A stretch of 64,000 nt of DNA from NCBI GenBank assembly GCA_021771035.1, contig JAETPU010000013.1:1-64000 (forward strand). The letters are read 5' to 3'. The position numbers and the translations under genes were made by a program. The DNA is from Marvinbryantia formatexigens (lineage in GTDB: Bacteria > Bacillota > Clostridia > Oscillospirales > Ruminococcaceae). Under the pieces are notes generated by a model that was given only the letters and a program-made list of their open reading frames with translations, was not told where the DNA came from and did no database searches. Below, piece by piece: positions 1-8,269 of the stretch; the first letter of the stretch is position 1, and the number at the start of each line of letters is the position of its first letter.

Positions 1-233
1 AGCCGCAGTTTGTCGGAGATCATAGCGATAAATTCGCTGTTGGTGGGCTCACCCCGGGAAGCATCCGTTCAGCTGATTTTTAGTTTCAGCCGCAGTTTGT
101 CGGAGATCATAGCGATGAATTCGCTGTTGGTGGGCTCCCCGCGGGAAGCATCTGTTCAGCTAATTTTTAGTTTCAGCCGCAGTTTGTCGGAGATCATAGC
201 GATAAATTCGCTGTTGGTGGGCTTCCCGCGGGA
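1..233. repeat. 87-bp tandem repeat of the spo0A 3' end
   Basis: Three head-to-tail units of exactly 87 bp (29 codons) begin at 1, 88 and 175, each opening with agccgcagtttgtcggagat. The third merges into the true end of spo0A and the array may continue off the left edge. Read on the minus strand, each unit encodes the last ~25 residues of Spo0A (PTNSEFIAM, then [10 protein letters not shown]) and a TGA stop. Units 1 and 2 differ at five bases (30, 51, 54, 66, 75 in unit 1), and all five are third codon positions in the spo0A frame, including one in the short stretch after the stop. Units 2 and 3 differ at one third position and at one base that turns Gly-Lys into Gly-Glu. Confidence 0.95.
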
Positions 234-932
234 GTTGTGAATGGTGTAGCCGAAATAGGAATTCAGGGTATCCACATCGCCCCGGTCCCAGGCCACCTCG
301 ATGGCGTGGCGGATGGCGCGCTCCACTCTCGAGGAAGTAGTGCCGTGGTTCTTGGCGACCGTGGGATACAGCTGCTTGGTGACAGAATTGATGATGTCCG
401 CATCCTTGACCGCCAAAATGATGGACTCTCTGAGATAATGGTAACCTTTAATATGTGCCGGAACGCCAATTTGATGGATAATCTCCGTCACCATCAATTC
501 CAAGTCCGGCTCCTGGCGCTCCCGCACCATGGGAACCACATTGGACGGGGCGTTCCCCATCCCTGCCAGCTGAACCACGCGTTCAATGAGGATTTCCGTA
601 TCAAAGGGCTTGAGGAAATAGTAGCTGGCGCCGGCGCCCATCACCTCCCGCTGAAGCCGCGGATTATCGAAGCTAGACATGATCATAAACTGAGGCGCAT
701 TCTGGGCATCGTCCTTAAATACCTGGTTCATCACCGCGATGGCATCCACATGGGAGAGAAAAATATCACACAAAACCACGTCCGGATGCTCCCGGCCAAT
801 CGTCTCAATCAGCTTCTGTCCATCCTTCGGAATCGCCATCGTCTGAATCCCATAACCCCGGAACAGCTCCGCGCACAATTCGCAGAATTGTGCATTATCA
901 TCTGCAATTAAAACTTTCACCATTTTTTCCAC
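156..932 (-). CDS. spo0A: Spo0A, master regulator of sporulation
   Basis: Response regulator that, once phosphorylated, switches cells into sporulation by binding 0A boxes. The receiver domain (about residues 5–125) has the acidic pair Asp11–Asp12, the phospho-acceptor Asp56 (LCDIFLS) and Lys108 (FLKPF). The C-terminal Spo0A DNA-binding domain has the hallmark recognition helix [15 protein letters not shown] and ends in [15 protein letters not shown] chose the GTG at 932 because AGGAGG (940–945) lies 7 bases upstream. An ATG at 921–923 would also work, and the frame stays open to 989. The usual upstream neighbour spoIVB is absent; a long gap follows instead. The 3' end sits in a tandem array of its own last codons. 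Family assignment is very secure. Confidence 0.97.
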   Translation of the reverse strand: MEKMVKVLIADDNAQFCELCAELFRGYGIQTMAIPKDGQKLIETIGREHPDVVLCDIFLSHVDAIAVMNQVFKDDAQNAPQFMIMSSFDNPRLQREVMGAGASYYFLKPFDTEILIERVVQLAGMGNAPSNVVPMVRERQEPDLELMVTEIIHQIGVPAHIKGYHYLRESIILAVKDADIINSVTKQLYPTVAKNHGTTSSRVERAIRHAIEVAWDRGDVDTLNSYFGYTIHNSRGKPTNSEFIAMISDKLRLKLKIS

Positions 933-1055
933 TTGGACTCCTCCTGTCATTCCTAATCCGCTATCAAAATTTGTCTTTTCGTAAGTCACTACAGATAGAT
1001 TACCATTTTATTACAATTATTTCAAGTCAAAAATTCCATTTTTTTCAAATTTTTA

Positions 1056-1062
1056 TTCGACA
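1056..1062 (-). promoter_or_regulatory. Candidate 0A box upstream of spo0A
   Basis: The plus strand reads TTCGACA, i.e. TGTCGAA on the spo0A strand, a perfect match to the core 0A box bound by Spo0A~P. It lies about 125 bases upstream of the chosen start, in an AT-rich stretch. Autoregulation of spo0A is known in Bacillus; here it is inferred from one 7-base match. Confidence 0.45.
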
Positions 1063-1354
1063 AAATTCGCGCGAAGGGCCGTCATCCGTTTATTCATGCG
1101 GTTTTCAGCAGTTGCCAGTCCGGAGAAAACTGCTTTCTGTTCCAAATCTCTCCCAAATCACTGGAAATTCATAGCAAAAATTTTCAGCCGTTCGTTTTGT
1201 CAAATACAGATTCCCTTTTTCGGATATCGAACACCGAATCGCTCAAAAAAGGAGGACTTCCAAGCCGCCTTCCGGTTTTCCCGCACCGCCGGTCTCCATG
1301 ATAGTGGGATAAAACCGCAAAAGGGCTTGGGATAGCCGGGGAAACTGTGTTATA

Positions 1355-1610
1355 ATAACCTCACGCCGTAAACTGAAGCAAAGCTTCAGACGGCTGAGAG
1401 AACATTGTAGCAGTTTGGTATGAAAGCTCCGCTTTCCGTTTGATGCTATCATAACCTCACGCCATATCCCGATGCTTAGCTTATTGGTACGCAGTTCAGA
1501 ACAAGCGCCGAACTGCACAGAGAACATTGCAGCCTTCCGGCATGAAGGCTCCGCCTCTCATTGATGACAGAAAAACCTTACGCTGTAAACTTCGCTTGGC
1601 TCCCAAAGGG
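1355..1610. repeat. Imperfect direct repeats ahead of rarA
   Basis: The gap between spo0A and rarA (933–1758) has no convincing gene. From about 1355 it holds roughly 2.4 related units. Each starts with a form of ataacctcacgcc (1355, 1451, and as aaaaccttacgct near 1572). Each full unit contains agaacattgyagc (near 1400 and 1521), a form of tatgaaagctccgc and then TTGATG. The unit length is about 96–120 bases and inner parts are diverged. The rarA frame is open through the last part, but the residues encoded there do not look like RarA, so I treat it as untranslated. Confidence 0.7.
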
Positions 1611-1758
1611 CCTGCACAGCCAGTGGGGTTCCCAATGGCAGCGTATATCCGCGCAGCTTTTCACTACTTACCATGGTAACGCAGAACCGGCGGTTTGTCC
1701 ACCGGGATCGCTTCAAAGGGTGCATAACCCCAATTTTATTGGAAAGGATGCTAAAACT

Positions 1759-3045
1759 ATGATGGCTCCTCTGGCAGACCGGCTCAGGCCCCAGACTTTG
1801 GACGATGTGGTGGGACAGTCCCATCTTCTGGGAAACGGCAAGGTCCTGCGCCGGATCATCGAATCCAACCGGATTCCCAACCTCATCTTCTACGGCCCCT
1901 CCGGCGTGGGAAAAACCACCGTGGCCCGTATCATCGCACGCCAGTGCGGAAAAAAACTGGTTCGCCTGAACGGTACCACCGCGTCCACCGCGGACCTGCG
2001 GGACGCCTTTGAGCAGGTGGATACCATCGACGGCCGTGACGGTGTACTGTTATACCTGGACGAAATCCAGTACCTCAATAAAAAGCAGCAGCAAACCCTG
2101 CTGGAATACATCGAGAGCGGTAAAATCACTCTGATTGCCTCCACCACGGAAAACCCCTATTTCTATATTTATAACGCCATCCTCAGCCGGAGCACCGTCT
2201 TTGAGTTTAAGCCCTGTCAGCCCGAGGAAATTGAAATTGCCGTCAAACGGGCCTTCACCCTTGCCGGTGAGGAGACAGACGCCCAGCTTTTGGTGGAACC
2301 TCAGGTATACCGGCAGATTGCCACTGCCTGCGGCGGCGATGTGCGCAAGGCCATCAACGCAGTGGAAATGTGCCTGATTGCGGCCCGTCCAGGGCCCCAT
2401 GACACCCTGCAGGTGACCGTGCAGGACGCCAAGGAGCTGGCTCAGCGTAGTTCCATGCGGTACGACCGGGACGGCGACGCCCACTATGACATTCTCTCCG
2501 CCTTTCAGAAATCGATCCGCGGTTCGGATGAAAATGCGGCGCTGCACTATCTGGCCAGGCTTTTGGAGGCAGGGGATCTCCCCAGTGCCTGCCGCCGCCT
2601 GCTGGTAACCGCCTCAGAGGATATCGGCATGGCCTATCCCATGGCGGCGGTCATTGTGAAATCCTGCGTGGACAGCGCTCTGCAGCTGGGGCTGCCCGAA
2701 GGGAGCATCCCTCTGGCCCAGGCCGTGGTGACCCTGTGCACCAGCCCCAAATCCAACACCTCGTCCGAGGCGATTTTCCAGGCGCTGCAGGATGTGCGCG
2801 ACGGAAAGTTCTCCGATGTACCCGATTATCTCAAGGACGCCCACTACCAGGGAGCCCAAAAGCTGGGACGCGGTATCGAATACCGCTACCCCCACTCCTA
2901 TCCCAACGGCTATGTCCCCCAGCAGTACCTGCCGGATACCCTGGCGGGAACGGTGTACTACCAATTTGGAGACAATAAGATGGAACAGTCCGCCAAGGCC
3001 TACCGGGAAAAAATTCTCTCCCAAGCGGTAACCCCGAAGGGATGA
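1759..3045 (+). CDS. rarA: Replication-associated recombination protein RarA (MgsA)
   Basis: AAA+ ATPase of the clamp-loader-like RarA/MgsA/WRNIP1 family, thought to act at stalled replication forks. From the ATG at 1759 the product has 428 residues, normal for the family. Near the N-terminus it has the family motif PLADRLRPQTLDDVVGQ, then Walker A GPSGVGKTT and Walker B LYLDEIQYL, an arginine-finger region (NAILSRSTVFEF) and the C-terminal MgsA region (GIEYRYPHSY). The start is supported by ggaaagga ten bases upstream. The frame is open back to 1561, but that extension overlaps intergenic repeats and lacks family character. The next gene begins 42 bases downstream, so a short operon is possible. 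Confidence 0.95.
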   Translation: MMAPLADRLRPQTLDDVVGQSHLLGNGKVLRRIIESNRIPNLIFYGPSGVGKTTVARIIARQCGKKLVRLNGTTASTADLRDAFEQVDTIDGRDGVLLYLDEIQYLNKKQQQTLLEYIESGKITLIASTTENPYFYIYNAILSRSTVFEFKPCQPEEIEIAVKRAFTLAGEETDAQLLVEPQVYRQIATACGGDVRKAINAVEMCLIAARPGPHDTLQVTVQDAKELAQRSSMRYDRDGDAHYDILSAFQKSIRGSDENAALHYLARLLEAGDLPSACRRLLVTASEDIGMAYPMAAVIVKSCVDSALQLGLPEGSIPLAQAVVTLCTSPKSNTSSEAIFQALQDVRDGKFSDVPDYLKDAHYQGAQKLGRGIEYRYPHSYPNGYVPQQYLPDTLAGTVYYQFGDNKMEQSAKAYREKILSQAVTPKG

Positions 3046-3087
3046 GCCATCCAAACCCAGCCATTGAAACGAGGAGGGAACGAGCAT

Positions 3088-3777
3088 ATGGAACAGCGGC
3101 AGTTTCTCATTCTGCTGGCCAGCGGGCCCGGTGAGTGGACACAGAATTTTGCCAGTGCGCTGCGGGGAGAAAACCGAAAAATCCTCACAGCCGAGGATAG
3201 TAAGACCGCCTTTGAGCAGTTCGGCGCTCACACTGTGGATCTGCTCATTCTCTCCTTGGAGCTGTCCGGCGGCCGTGGCGAGGAGCTCTTTCGCCTGATC
3301 TCCGGTATCTCGGACGTCCCCACGGTGATCCTGTCCCAGGATGACTCCGAGGAGCGCCAGCTTCAGATGTTCCGCCTGGGCTGCGATGATTATTTGTCAA
3401 TGCCCGCCAGTATCCCTATTCTGTGCGCCAGGGTAGACGCCCTTTTGCAGCGCTGCTACACCAGGGCCGGGAAAATCAAGGAGAATATCCAGTTCGAGCG
3501 GCTGAGAGTAAACCACTTCAACCGGACAGTGTATGTGGGCGGCCAGGAAGTGGAGCTGACCAAAAAGGAGTTTGATCTGCTGGAATTGTTTGTACGGCAT
3601 CCCGGACAGGTGTTTTCCCGCCAGCAGCTCATCGAGCATCTCTGGGCCGACAGTGAAATCAACGATATCCGCACCGTGGACACCCACATCAAACAGCTGC
3701 GCACCAAGCTGCGGGAATGCAAGGGTTATTTGCGCACCGTTTGGGGTGTCGGCTATAAATTCAGTGCAAAACGATAA
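3088..3777 (+). CDS. OmpR-type response regulator with a degenerate receiver
   Basis: About 229 residues: a receiver-like domain (1–115) and a winged-helix OmpR/PhoB DNA-binding domain (about 130–225, with LTKKEFDLLELFVRHPGQVFSRQQL, interrupted here only for length, and GVGYKF). The receiver lacks the phosphorylation residues. The N-terminal acidic pair is replaced (FLILLAS), the phospho-acceptor Asp by Ser (LLILSLELSGG), and the conserved Lys by Met (DYLSMPAS). It therefore probably works without phosphorylation, as known for atypical regulators. The ATG at 3088 has gaggaggg 8 bases upstream. No histidine kinase is adjacent; rarA lies 42 bases upstream and an acetyltransferase 21 bases downstream. 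Target genes are unknown. Confidence 0.88.
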   Translation: MEQRQFLILLASGPGEWTQNFASALRGENRKILTAEDSKTAFEQFGAHTVDLLILSLELSGGRGEELFRLISGISDVPTVILSQDDSEERQLQMFRLGCDDYLSMPASIPILCARVDALLQRCYTRAGKIKENIQFERLRVNHFNRTVYVGGQEVELTKKEFDLLELFVRHPGQVFSRQQLIEHLWADSEINDIRTVDTHIKQLRTKLRECKGYLRTVWGVGYKFSAKR

Positions 3778-3798
3778 TAAAAAGGTGGGGTTCCTTCT

Positions 3799-4416
3799 AT
3801 GAAACGATTCCGGCTCAACCGGGAATTTTCTCTCCCGCTCCCCAAGCCGCGGGCTTCCCAGCTCCCCGAGCTGCAAACCGGCCGGCTGCTTTTGAGGCCC
3901 TGGCGCCGCAGCGACGACCGGGATCTCTTTGCCTACGCCAGGGATCCCCAGGTTGGGCCCGCGGCAGGATGGCCTCCCCATACCTCGCTGGCCGACAGCC
4001 GTAAGGTCTTGGAGCGTTTTATCACCGGGGATGAACCGGTCTATGCCATCGAACTGTTAAGGACGCGTACTGTCATCGGTTCTGTGGGAATCCACCGGGA
4101 TCCCCGTCGCAGCGGGGAACACGCCCGGATGCTGGGCTATGTACTGAGCTCCGAATACTGGGGACAGGGGCTGATGCCTGAAGCTGTCAACGCGGTGGCA
4201 GCGTCCCTGTTCTCCCAGCCGCAAATCCAGGTGCTGAGCATCTACTGCTACTCTACCAATCCCCGCTCCCGCCGGGTGGCCCTGAAGTGCGGCTTTCAGT
4301 ATGAGGGAACACTCCGGCAGGGCACCAAGCGCTTTGACGGCGCTCTTCTGGACGATGAGTGCTATTCCCTTCTGCGGGAGGATTACCAGCGCGCCAAAGC
4401 CGCCGAAGCGGTATAA
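3799..4416 (+). CDS. GNAT acetyltransferase, RimJ/RimL type
   Basis: Predicted acetyl-CoA-dependent N-acetyltransferase of 205 residues. The RimJ/RimL-like core begins with LQTGRLLLRPWRRSD. The acetyl-CoA-binding region is LGYVLSSEYWGQGLMPEAV, followed by the family segment NPRSRRVALKCGFQYEGTLR. These families acetylate ribosomal protein N-termini or small molecules; the substrate cannot be read from sequence. It starts 21 bases after the degenerate regulator, behind aaaaaggtgggg, so the two are probably cotranscribed. The next gene (4464) has very different base composition and marks a likely boundary. Confidence 0.88.
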   Translation: MKRFRLNREFSLPLPKPRASQLPELQTGRLLLRPWRRSDDRDLFAYARDPQVGPAAGWPPHTSLADSRKVLERFITGDEPVYAIELLRTRTVIGSVGIHRDPRRSGEHARMLGYVLSSEYWGQGLMPEAVNAVAASLFSQPQIQVLSIYCYSTNPRSRRVALKCGFQYEGTLRQGTKRFDGALLDDECYSLLREDYQRAKAAEAV

Positions 4417-4463
4417 AGGCATGAATTCTCTTTAAAACTGAAATAAAAGGACGGCAAAAGTAA

Positions 4464-5654
4464 ATGACTTATAAGCTCGATTTGTCTACCACAACAAATG
4501 ATGCCCCGATTATAAAAATTAAAATTTCTGACACTGAAATTTCGTTTCGTGTATTTTTCAGTACAGATTGCTGGAAAGTCATGTGCGATCGACATCAACA
4601 GGGCGATGATTACCGGACTGCTTTTACAAAAGTGGTTTTCCAAATGTACCGGCTAACAGCGGAAAAAAGCGCCAAAGTACTAAAAGAGGATGACTTCGTT
4701 GGCTTATCTGATAAAATATTGCGCTCTATTCTTAACGAAATCCTGAAACAGGACAAAAAAGTCCAATCAGAATATCACAGTATACAGACCGAGGATGTCT
4801 ATGAGCGTTTCTATCAAGCCAATGAAACTATAATGAAGAATTTGAAAATAGGAGTTTCAGAGATACTTGAAAGGGCATTAAAAAAGTCTCTAGTGCCAAT
4901 AACGGGAATCATCGAACAAACTACTCAAGCATTACGAAGTCCTTTTCAGCAATTGGAAGAATCCATTCGTTCTTCCACGGACTCCTTACATTCCTTTTTA
5001 CTTGATTATCGCTTGCGCTCGGCCCAAAACAGAGAAATATTATTAAAATATGGTTGGTTTCTCTCAGACGAATTTCCCATCCATATCGTCAACCATATAT
5101 ACAATAACCGAGCGTCATTAAATGCCGGAGCGGTAGATGCAATTATTTGCAGCTATTTTCGAAGGAACCGATGCGAAGCTTTAAAAAACATGGTTAGTAG
5201 TTGGAAGGAATTACCACACTTTGCTTGCCGGAAAATAATCTTTCATGAGGCACTTGTCCATCATTCAAGGGGATATTACAACTCGTCTGTAACTCTATTA
5301 ACCTTACATATGGAAGGCATATTTAGCGATTTTGTAAGAACGAATTTAAACTGTTCTCGTTACCGTGTGAAGCAGGCGATAAAAGATATACAGGCGGAAC
5401 TGGAAAAGAATCCTGATGTCTCAATTTCTGAAGAGGACGCATTCAATTTTATTGCAAGAATCTTAACGGAAGGCTTCCACTTCGATAATCCTGATGATGC
5501 TTCAGACCAATCGCGAGATAAAATCGCTCATGGACATGTCTACGAAAAAGAAAGTGAGTCCAATTCATTGAAGCTTTTTTTGTCTCTAAACGAAATGTTC
5601 CATGTTCTCCCTCTGTTGAGCAGTTCAAACTGTACATCGGAAACGGAGTCTTAA
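4464..5654 (+). CDS. HEPN-type protein, possible defence or stress RNase
   Basis: 396 residues, clearly AT-richer than both flanks, which suggests transfer. I do not recognise a named family. The N-terminal ~150 residues are mixed; residues about 115–190 are strongly helical. The C-terminal third is an all-helical domain with GYYNSSVTLLTLHMEGIF, a pattern typical of HEPN proteins. Near residues 351–356 comes RDKIAHG, matching the HEPN R-X4-6-H RNase motif. HEPN RNases with this motif occur in abortive-infection, toxin–antitoxin and CRISPR systems. Here the gene is alone, with no antitoxin or nucleotidyltransferase beside it. A terminator follows at 5785–5826. The HEPN call is fairly secure; the defence role is inference. 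Confidence 0.6.
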   Translation: MTYKLDLSTTTNDAPIIKIKISDTEISFRVFFSTDCWKVMCDRHQQGDDYRTAFTKVVFQMYRLTAEKSAKVLKEDDFVGLSDKILRSILNEILKQDKKVQSEYHSIQTEDVYERFYQANETIMKNLKIGVSEILERALKKSLVPITGIIEQTTQALRSPFQQLEESIRSSTDSLHSFLLDYRLRSAQNREILLKYGWFLSDEFPIHIVNHIYNNRASLNAGAVDAIICSYFRRNRCEALKNMVSSWKELPHFACRKIIFHEALVHHSRGYYNSSVTLLTLHMEGIFSDFVRTNLNCSRYRVKQAIKDIQAELEKNPDVSISEEDAFNFIARILTEGFHFDNPDDASDQSRDKIAHGHVYEKESESNSLKLFLSLNEMFHVLPLLSSSNCTSETES

Positions 5655-5784
5655 TGCACAAACGTCAACAGAAAAAACAAAACTAATTTACTGAAATAAT
5701 ACTTCCAGGAAATGTAACCAATGCCGGCAGCTCAAATTTTCCGAAGCCGAGGAAACACCGAGCCTTCCTTTTCCCTTAAGTATC

Positions 5785-5826
5785 AAAAGCGTGTGGGCGG
5801 CCCGAGTGCTTCCCACACGCTTTTTG
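5785..5826 (+). terminator. Rho-independent terminator after the HEPN gene
   Basis: Perfect stem aaaagcgtgtggg/cccacacgctttt with a 14-base loop and a following T run. It lies 130 bases past the HEPN-type gene and faces the convergent butyrate kinase gene. The A-rich left arm would also let it act on the other strand. Confidence 0.85.
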
Positions 5827-5895
5827 TTGCATCCAGTATGGCAATTTTTTAATAAGAACAGCAGTCTTATGAGCTCTCCGGCGCCGATACCCCCT

Positions 5896-7011
5896 TTAAT
5901 ATTCCAGCGCCTGCTCCTGGCCTCTGAGCACCCGCAGGGCCCCGGCGGCTAGGGCGCGCATCTCATCCTCGCCCGGGTACACCTTCACCGGTGCAATCAG
6001 CGCCACACGCTGCTTGATGGAGCTGACAAACCGGTTGCTGTGGGCCAGGCCCCCGGTGAGGATAATGGTGTCCACACGGCCCTCCAGAGCCGCCACCATC
6101 GCCCCGATTTCCTTGCACACCTGATAGGCCATGGATTCCAGAATCAGCGCCGCGTACTCGTCCCCCTCCCGGATTAGCCGCTCACACCGCCGCAGGTCGT
6201 TGGTGCCCAGATACCCGGTCATCCCGCCGGTTTTGGTCACCTTGTCGATCAGCTCCTCCTTGGTATAGCTGCCGGAAAAGCAAAGCTCAATCAGCGGCAG
6301 GGCCGGTACCGCGCCGGTGCGCTCCGGAGTAAAGGCACCTTCGCCGGAAAGGGCGTCGTTGACGTCGATAATCCTGCCGTAGCGGTGCGCCCCCACCGTG
6401 ATGCCGCCGCCCATATGGGCCACAATAAACCGGCAGTCCTCATACTGCCTGCCCATGTCCTGCGCGCACATCCGGGCGATGGTCTTTTGGTTGAGCGCGT
6501 GGAAAATGCTGCGCCGCTCGATTCCGGGCCAGCCGGTCAGCTTGGCGTAAGGGTCCAGTTCGTCCACTACTATGGGATCCACCACAAAGCTGGGAGCCGA
6601 CGCCTCCTCCCCCAGTTCCCAGGCAATGCGCCCGCCCAGGGACGAGGCATGGACCCCCGCCTCCGAATGTACCAAATCGTCCAGCATTCTCTCATTGATG
6701 GTATAGGTTCCGCTGTCGATGGGATCGATAAGCCCGCCGCGCCCCACAACGGCATCCATCTGCTGCAGCCGCAGGCCGTGCTCCTGTAATACCTTCAGGA
6801 CAATCTGCTTGCGCAGCTCCTTTTGATTGGGTACGCTTCCGCAGTTGTCCAGCTCGGTTTTGCTGTGCCGGACCGATTCCTCCAGCAGCTTTTCCTCATC
6901 CTGGTACACCGCAACCTTCGTGGAGGTGGAACCGGGGTTCACCGCCAAAATCATAAAGGGCCCCTGAGGGGACTCCTGTGCATTCTGTGCCATTTGTGCC
7001 ATCCTTTCCAT
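5896..7011 (-). CDS. buk: Butyrate kinase
   Basis: ASKHA-fold acyl kinase converting butyryl phosphate and ADP to butyrate and ATP, the last step of one butyrate pathway in Clostridia. The body begins ILAVNPGSTSTKVAVY, the phosphate-binding N-terminus of the acetate/butyrate kinase family, and continues with the Buk-type motifs VGRGGLIDPIDSGTY, VAHMGGGITVGAH and ILTGGLAHSN. At 371 residues it is slightly longer than usual because of an N-terminal extension. Inner ATGs, for example the one just before ILAVNPG, could be the true start. Phosphotransbutyrylase, the usual partner gene, is not adjacent; an ACT-domain gene lies 100 bases upstream instead. A branched-chain acyl kinase role cannot be excluded. 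Confidence 0.93.
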   Translation of the reverse strand: MERMAQMAQNAQESPQGPFMILAVNPGSTSTKVAVYQDEEKLLEESVRHSKTELDNCGSVPNQKELRKQIVLKVLQEHGLRLQQMDAVVGRGGLIDPIDSGTYTINERMLDDLVHSEAGVHASSLGGRIAWELGEEASAPSFVVDPIVVDELDPYAKLTGWPGIERRSIFHALNQKTIARMCAQDMGRQYEDCRFIVAHMGGGITVGAHRYGRIIDVNDALSGEGAFTPERTGAVPALPLIELCFSGSYTKEELIDKVTKTGGMTGYLGTNDLRRCERLIREGDEYAALILESMAYQVCKEIGAMVAALEGRVDTIILTGGLAHSNRFVSSIKQRVALIAPVKVYPGEDEMRALAAGALRVLRGQEQALEY

Positions 7012-7110
7012 CCTGTACCATTAAATTCGCCCCTCAGGGCTTCAAATCCCCCAGGCCGGGGAATGCTGTCTCCTTCTTGGATTCCAGGGCGCTGCGGCCT
7101 AAAGCCGGGC

Positions 7111-7590
7111 TCAGTATTCCATGGTCACCAGGCCTGTGCGCGCCACCTCAAGGGGGTTCATGGGGGCTATTGCCGCGGCAAACCCGTTCATCTGCTGGGA
7201 ATCCCCGGAAAACTCCACCAGAATGCTCCGAGAATCCCGGCTCACGAAGCGGTACGGATACTCCCCGGCCAGGGCCTCCAATTCCTTCTGGCACTGTACC
7301 GGCAGCTTTGCCAGTAAAAGGCCGCGGCTCACCTGGGTGTCGGCGGAATACCGCTGCGCCCGCCGCACGCAGTCCATACGGGACAGCCGGTGCAGCAGCT
7401 GGGTTAAATCCCGCTGGCGGCTGTCCAGATGAATGGTAACCCGGGACACCTGGGGATCCGCAGTGGGCGCCACTGTGAGCGTGTGCATATTAAACCCCTC
7501 CCGGCGTATCATTGCGGTAATCCGGGTGAGCACACCGAACTGGTTATCTACAAAAATAATAAGGATTTCTCCATCAGGCTGATGCGTCAT
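7111..7590 (-). CDS. ilvN: Acetolactate synthase small-subunit-like ACT protein
   Basis: 159 residues with the IlvN/IlvH layout. An N-terminal ACT domain (ILIIFVDNQFGVLTRITAMI, then RREGFNMHTLTVAPTADPQ and VSRVTIHL) is followed by the ALS small-subunit C-terminal domain (SRSILVEFSGDSQQMNGF). IlvN is the regulatory, valine-sensing subunit of acetolactate synthase. The ATG at 7590 has ggaaggcag upstream; the frame stays open to 7707 without family similarity. No ilvB or other branched-chain gene is within the window, so the catalytic partner would be elsewhere. It points toward butyrate kinase and may share its transcript. Confidence 0.85.
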   Translation of the reverse strand: MTHQPDGEILIIFVDNQFGVLTRITAMIRREGFNMHTLTVAPTADPQVSRVTIHLDSRQRDLTQLLHRLSRMDCVRRAQRYSADTQVSRGLLLAKLPVQCQKELEALAGEYPYRFVSRDSRSILVEFSGDSQQMNGFAAAIAPMNPLEVARTGLVTMEY

Positions 7591-8269
7591 TCCAATCTGC
7601 CTTCCTTTCCGGAGGTTCCGGGGATATCGGGTAAATCCACTGCTCCGGGAATTTGAGGCCGCCCCGAATCTGAACTGCCGAATCCAGTAAACTCCAGTCT
7701 CTATCATAATTCACCGAGAGGTCAAAATGCAACTATACGGTGAAAAAACACAGAATCCGGCGAAAAAACTGGCCCAGCATGGCATTCAGCCCTAAAACAG
7801 TATCCATCCGGTCGCCTTCTGCCTTTCAGGAAAAACGGTGCGCACCCCCTTAAAGGCGACTGCCCCAGGGAGTGCGGCCTTAGGGTTTCATCCCGCCGCC
7901 GGAAAACCAAAGCCCAAATTTAAGATACTTCGCCGGACGCCGGAACATCCGCATCGAAAATTCCGTCCCCTTTTTTTCGTCAATTTGAAGCAAATCCGGG
8001 TTCTGTTTCGTCTAATAGATAAAACGCCGCCTGACAGCCGCGGAATGGGACGGTATTTTTGTGAATAGGATGTCTCAAAGGACAGCCCGGGCCCCGTTAA
8101 GAAATATTTAAGGAAAATATGAAAGGCGCAGTAAGATTTCCTTTTTATAATGAAGCTGTTATAATGAGGGAATGGGATCCAGCGGCAAATTCCAAAATCG
8201 GGAATCAGCTTTGAAAAGGGAGCTCCGCATCAGCGCCATATGGGGTGTGGAATAGAAGGGGAGAAAACG
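7591..8269. other. Gap between divergent ilvN-like and glycosyltransferase genes
   Basis: About 680 bases without a convincing gene. AT-rich stretches near 8100–8165 contain two TATAAT-like hexamers (tttttataatg and gttataatgag) that could be -10 elements for the rightward glycosyltransferase operon. I saw no clear -35, leader RNA or repeat. Confidence 0.5.

Noticed and set aside
156-932. Stop-codon read-through of spo0A into the downstream copies
   Set aside because: The frame is conserved after the TGA, but nothing in the sequence (no stem-loop or known context) supports read-through. Kept only as an open possibility in the finding.
2050-2547. Long antisense frames opposite rarA, glpK, purL and the kinases
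   Set aside because: They mirror codon structure of GC-rich genes on the other strand and have no ribosome sites or family sequence.
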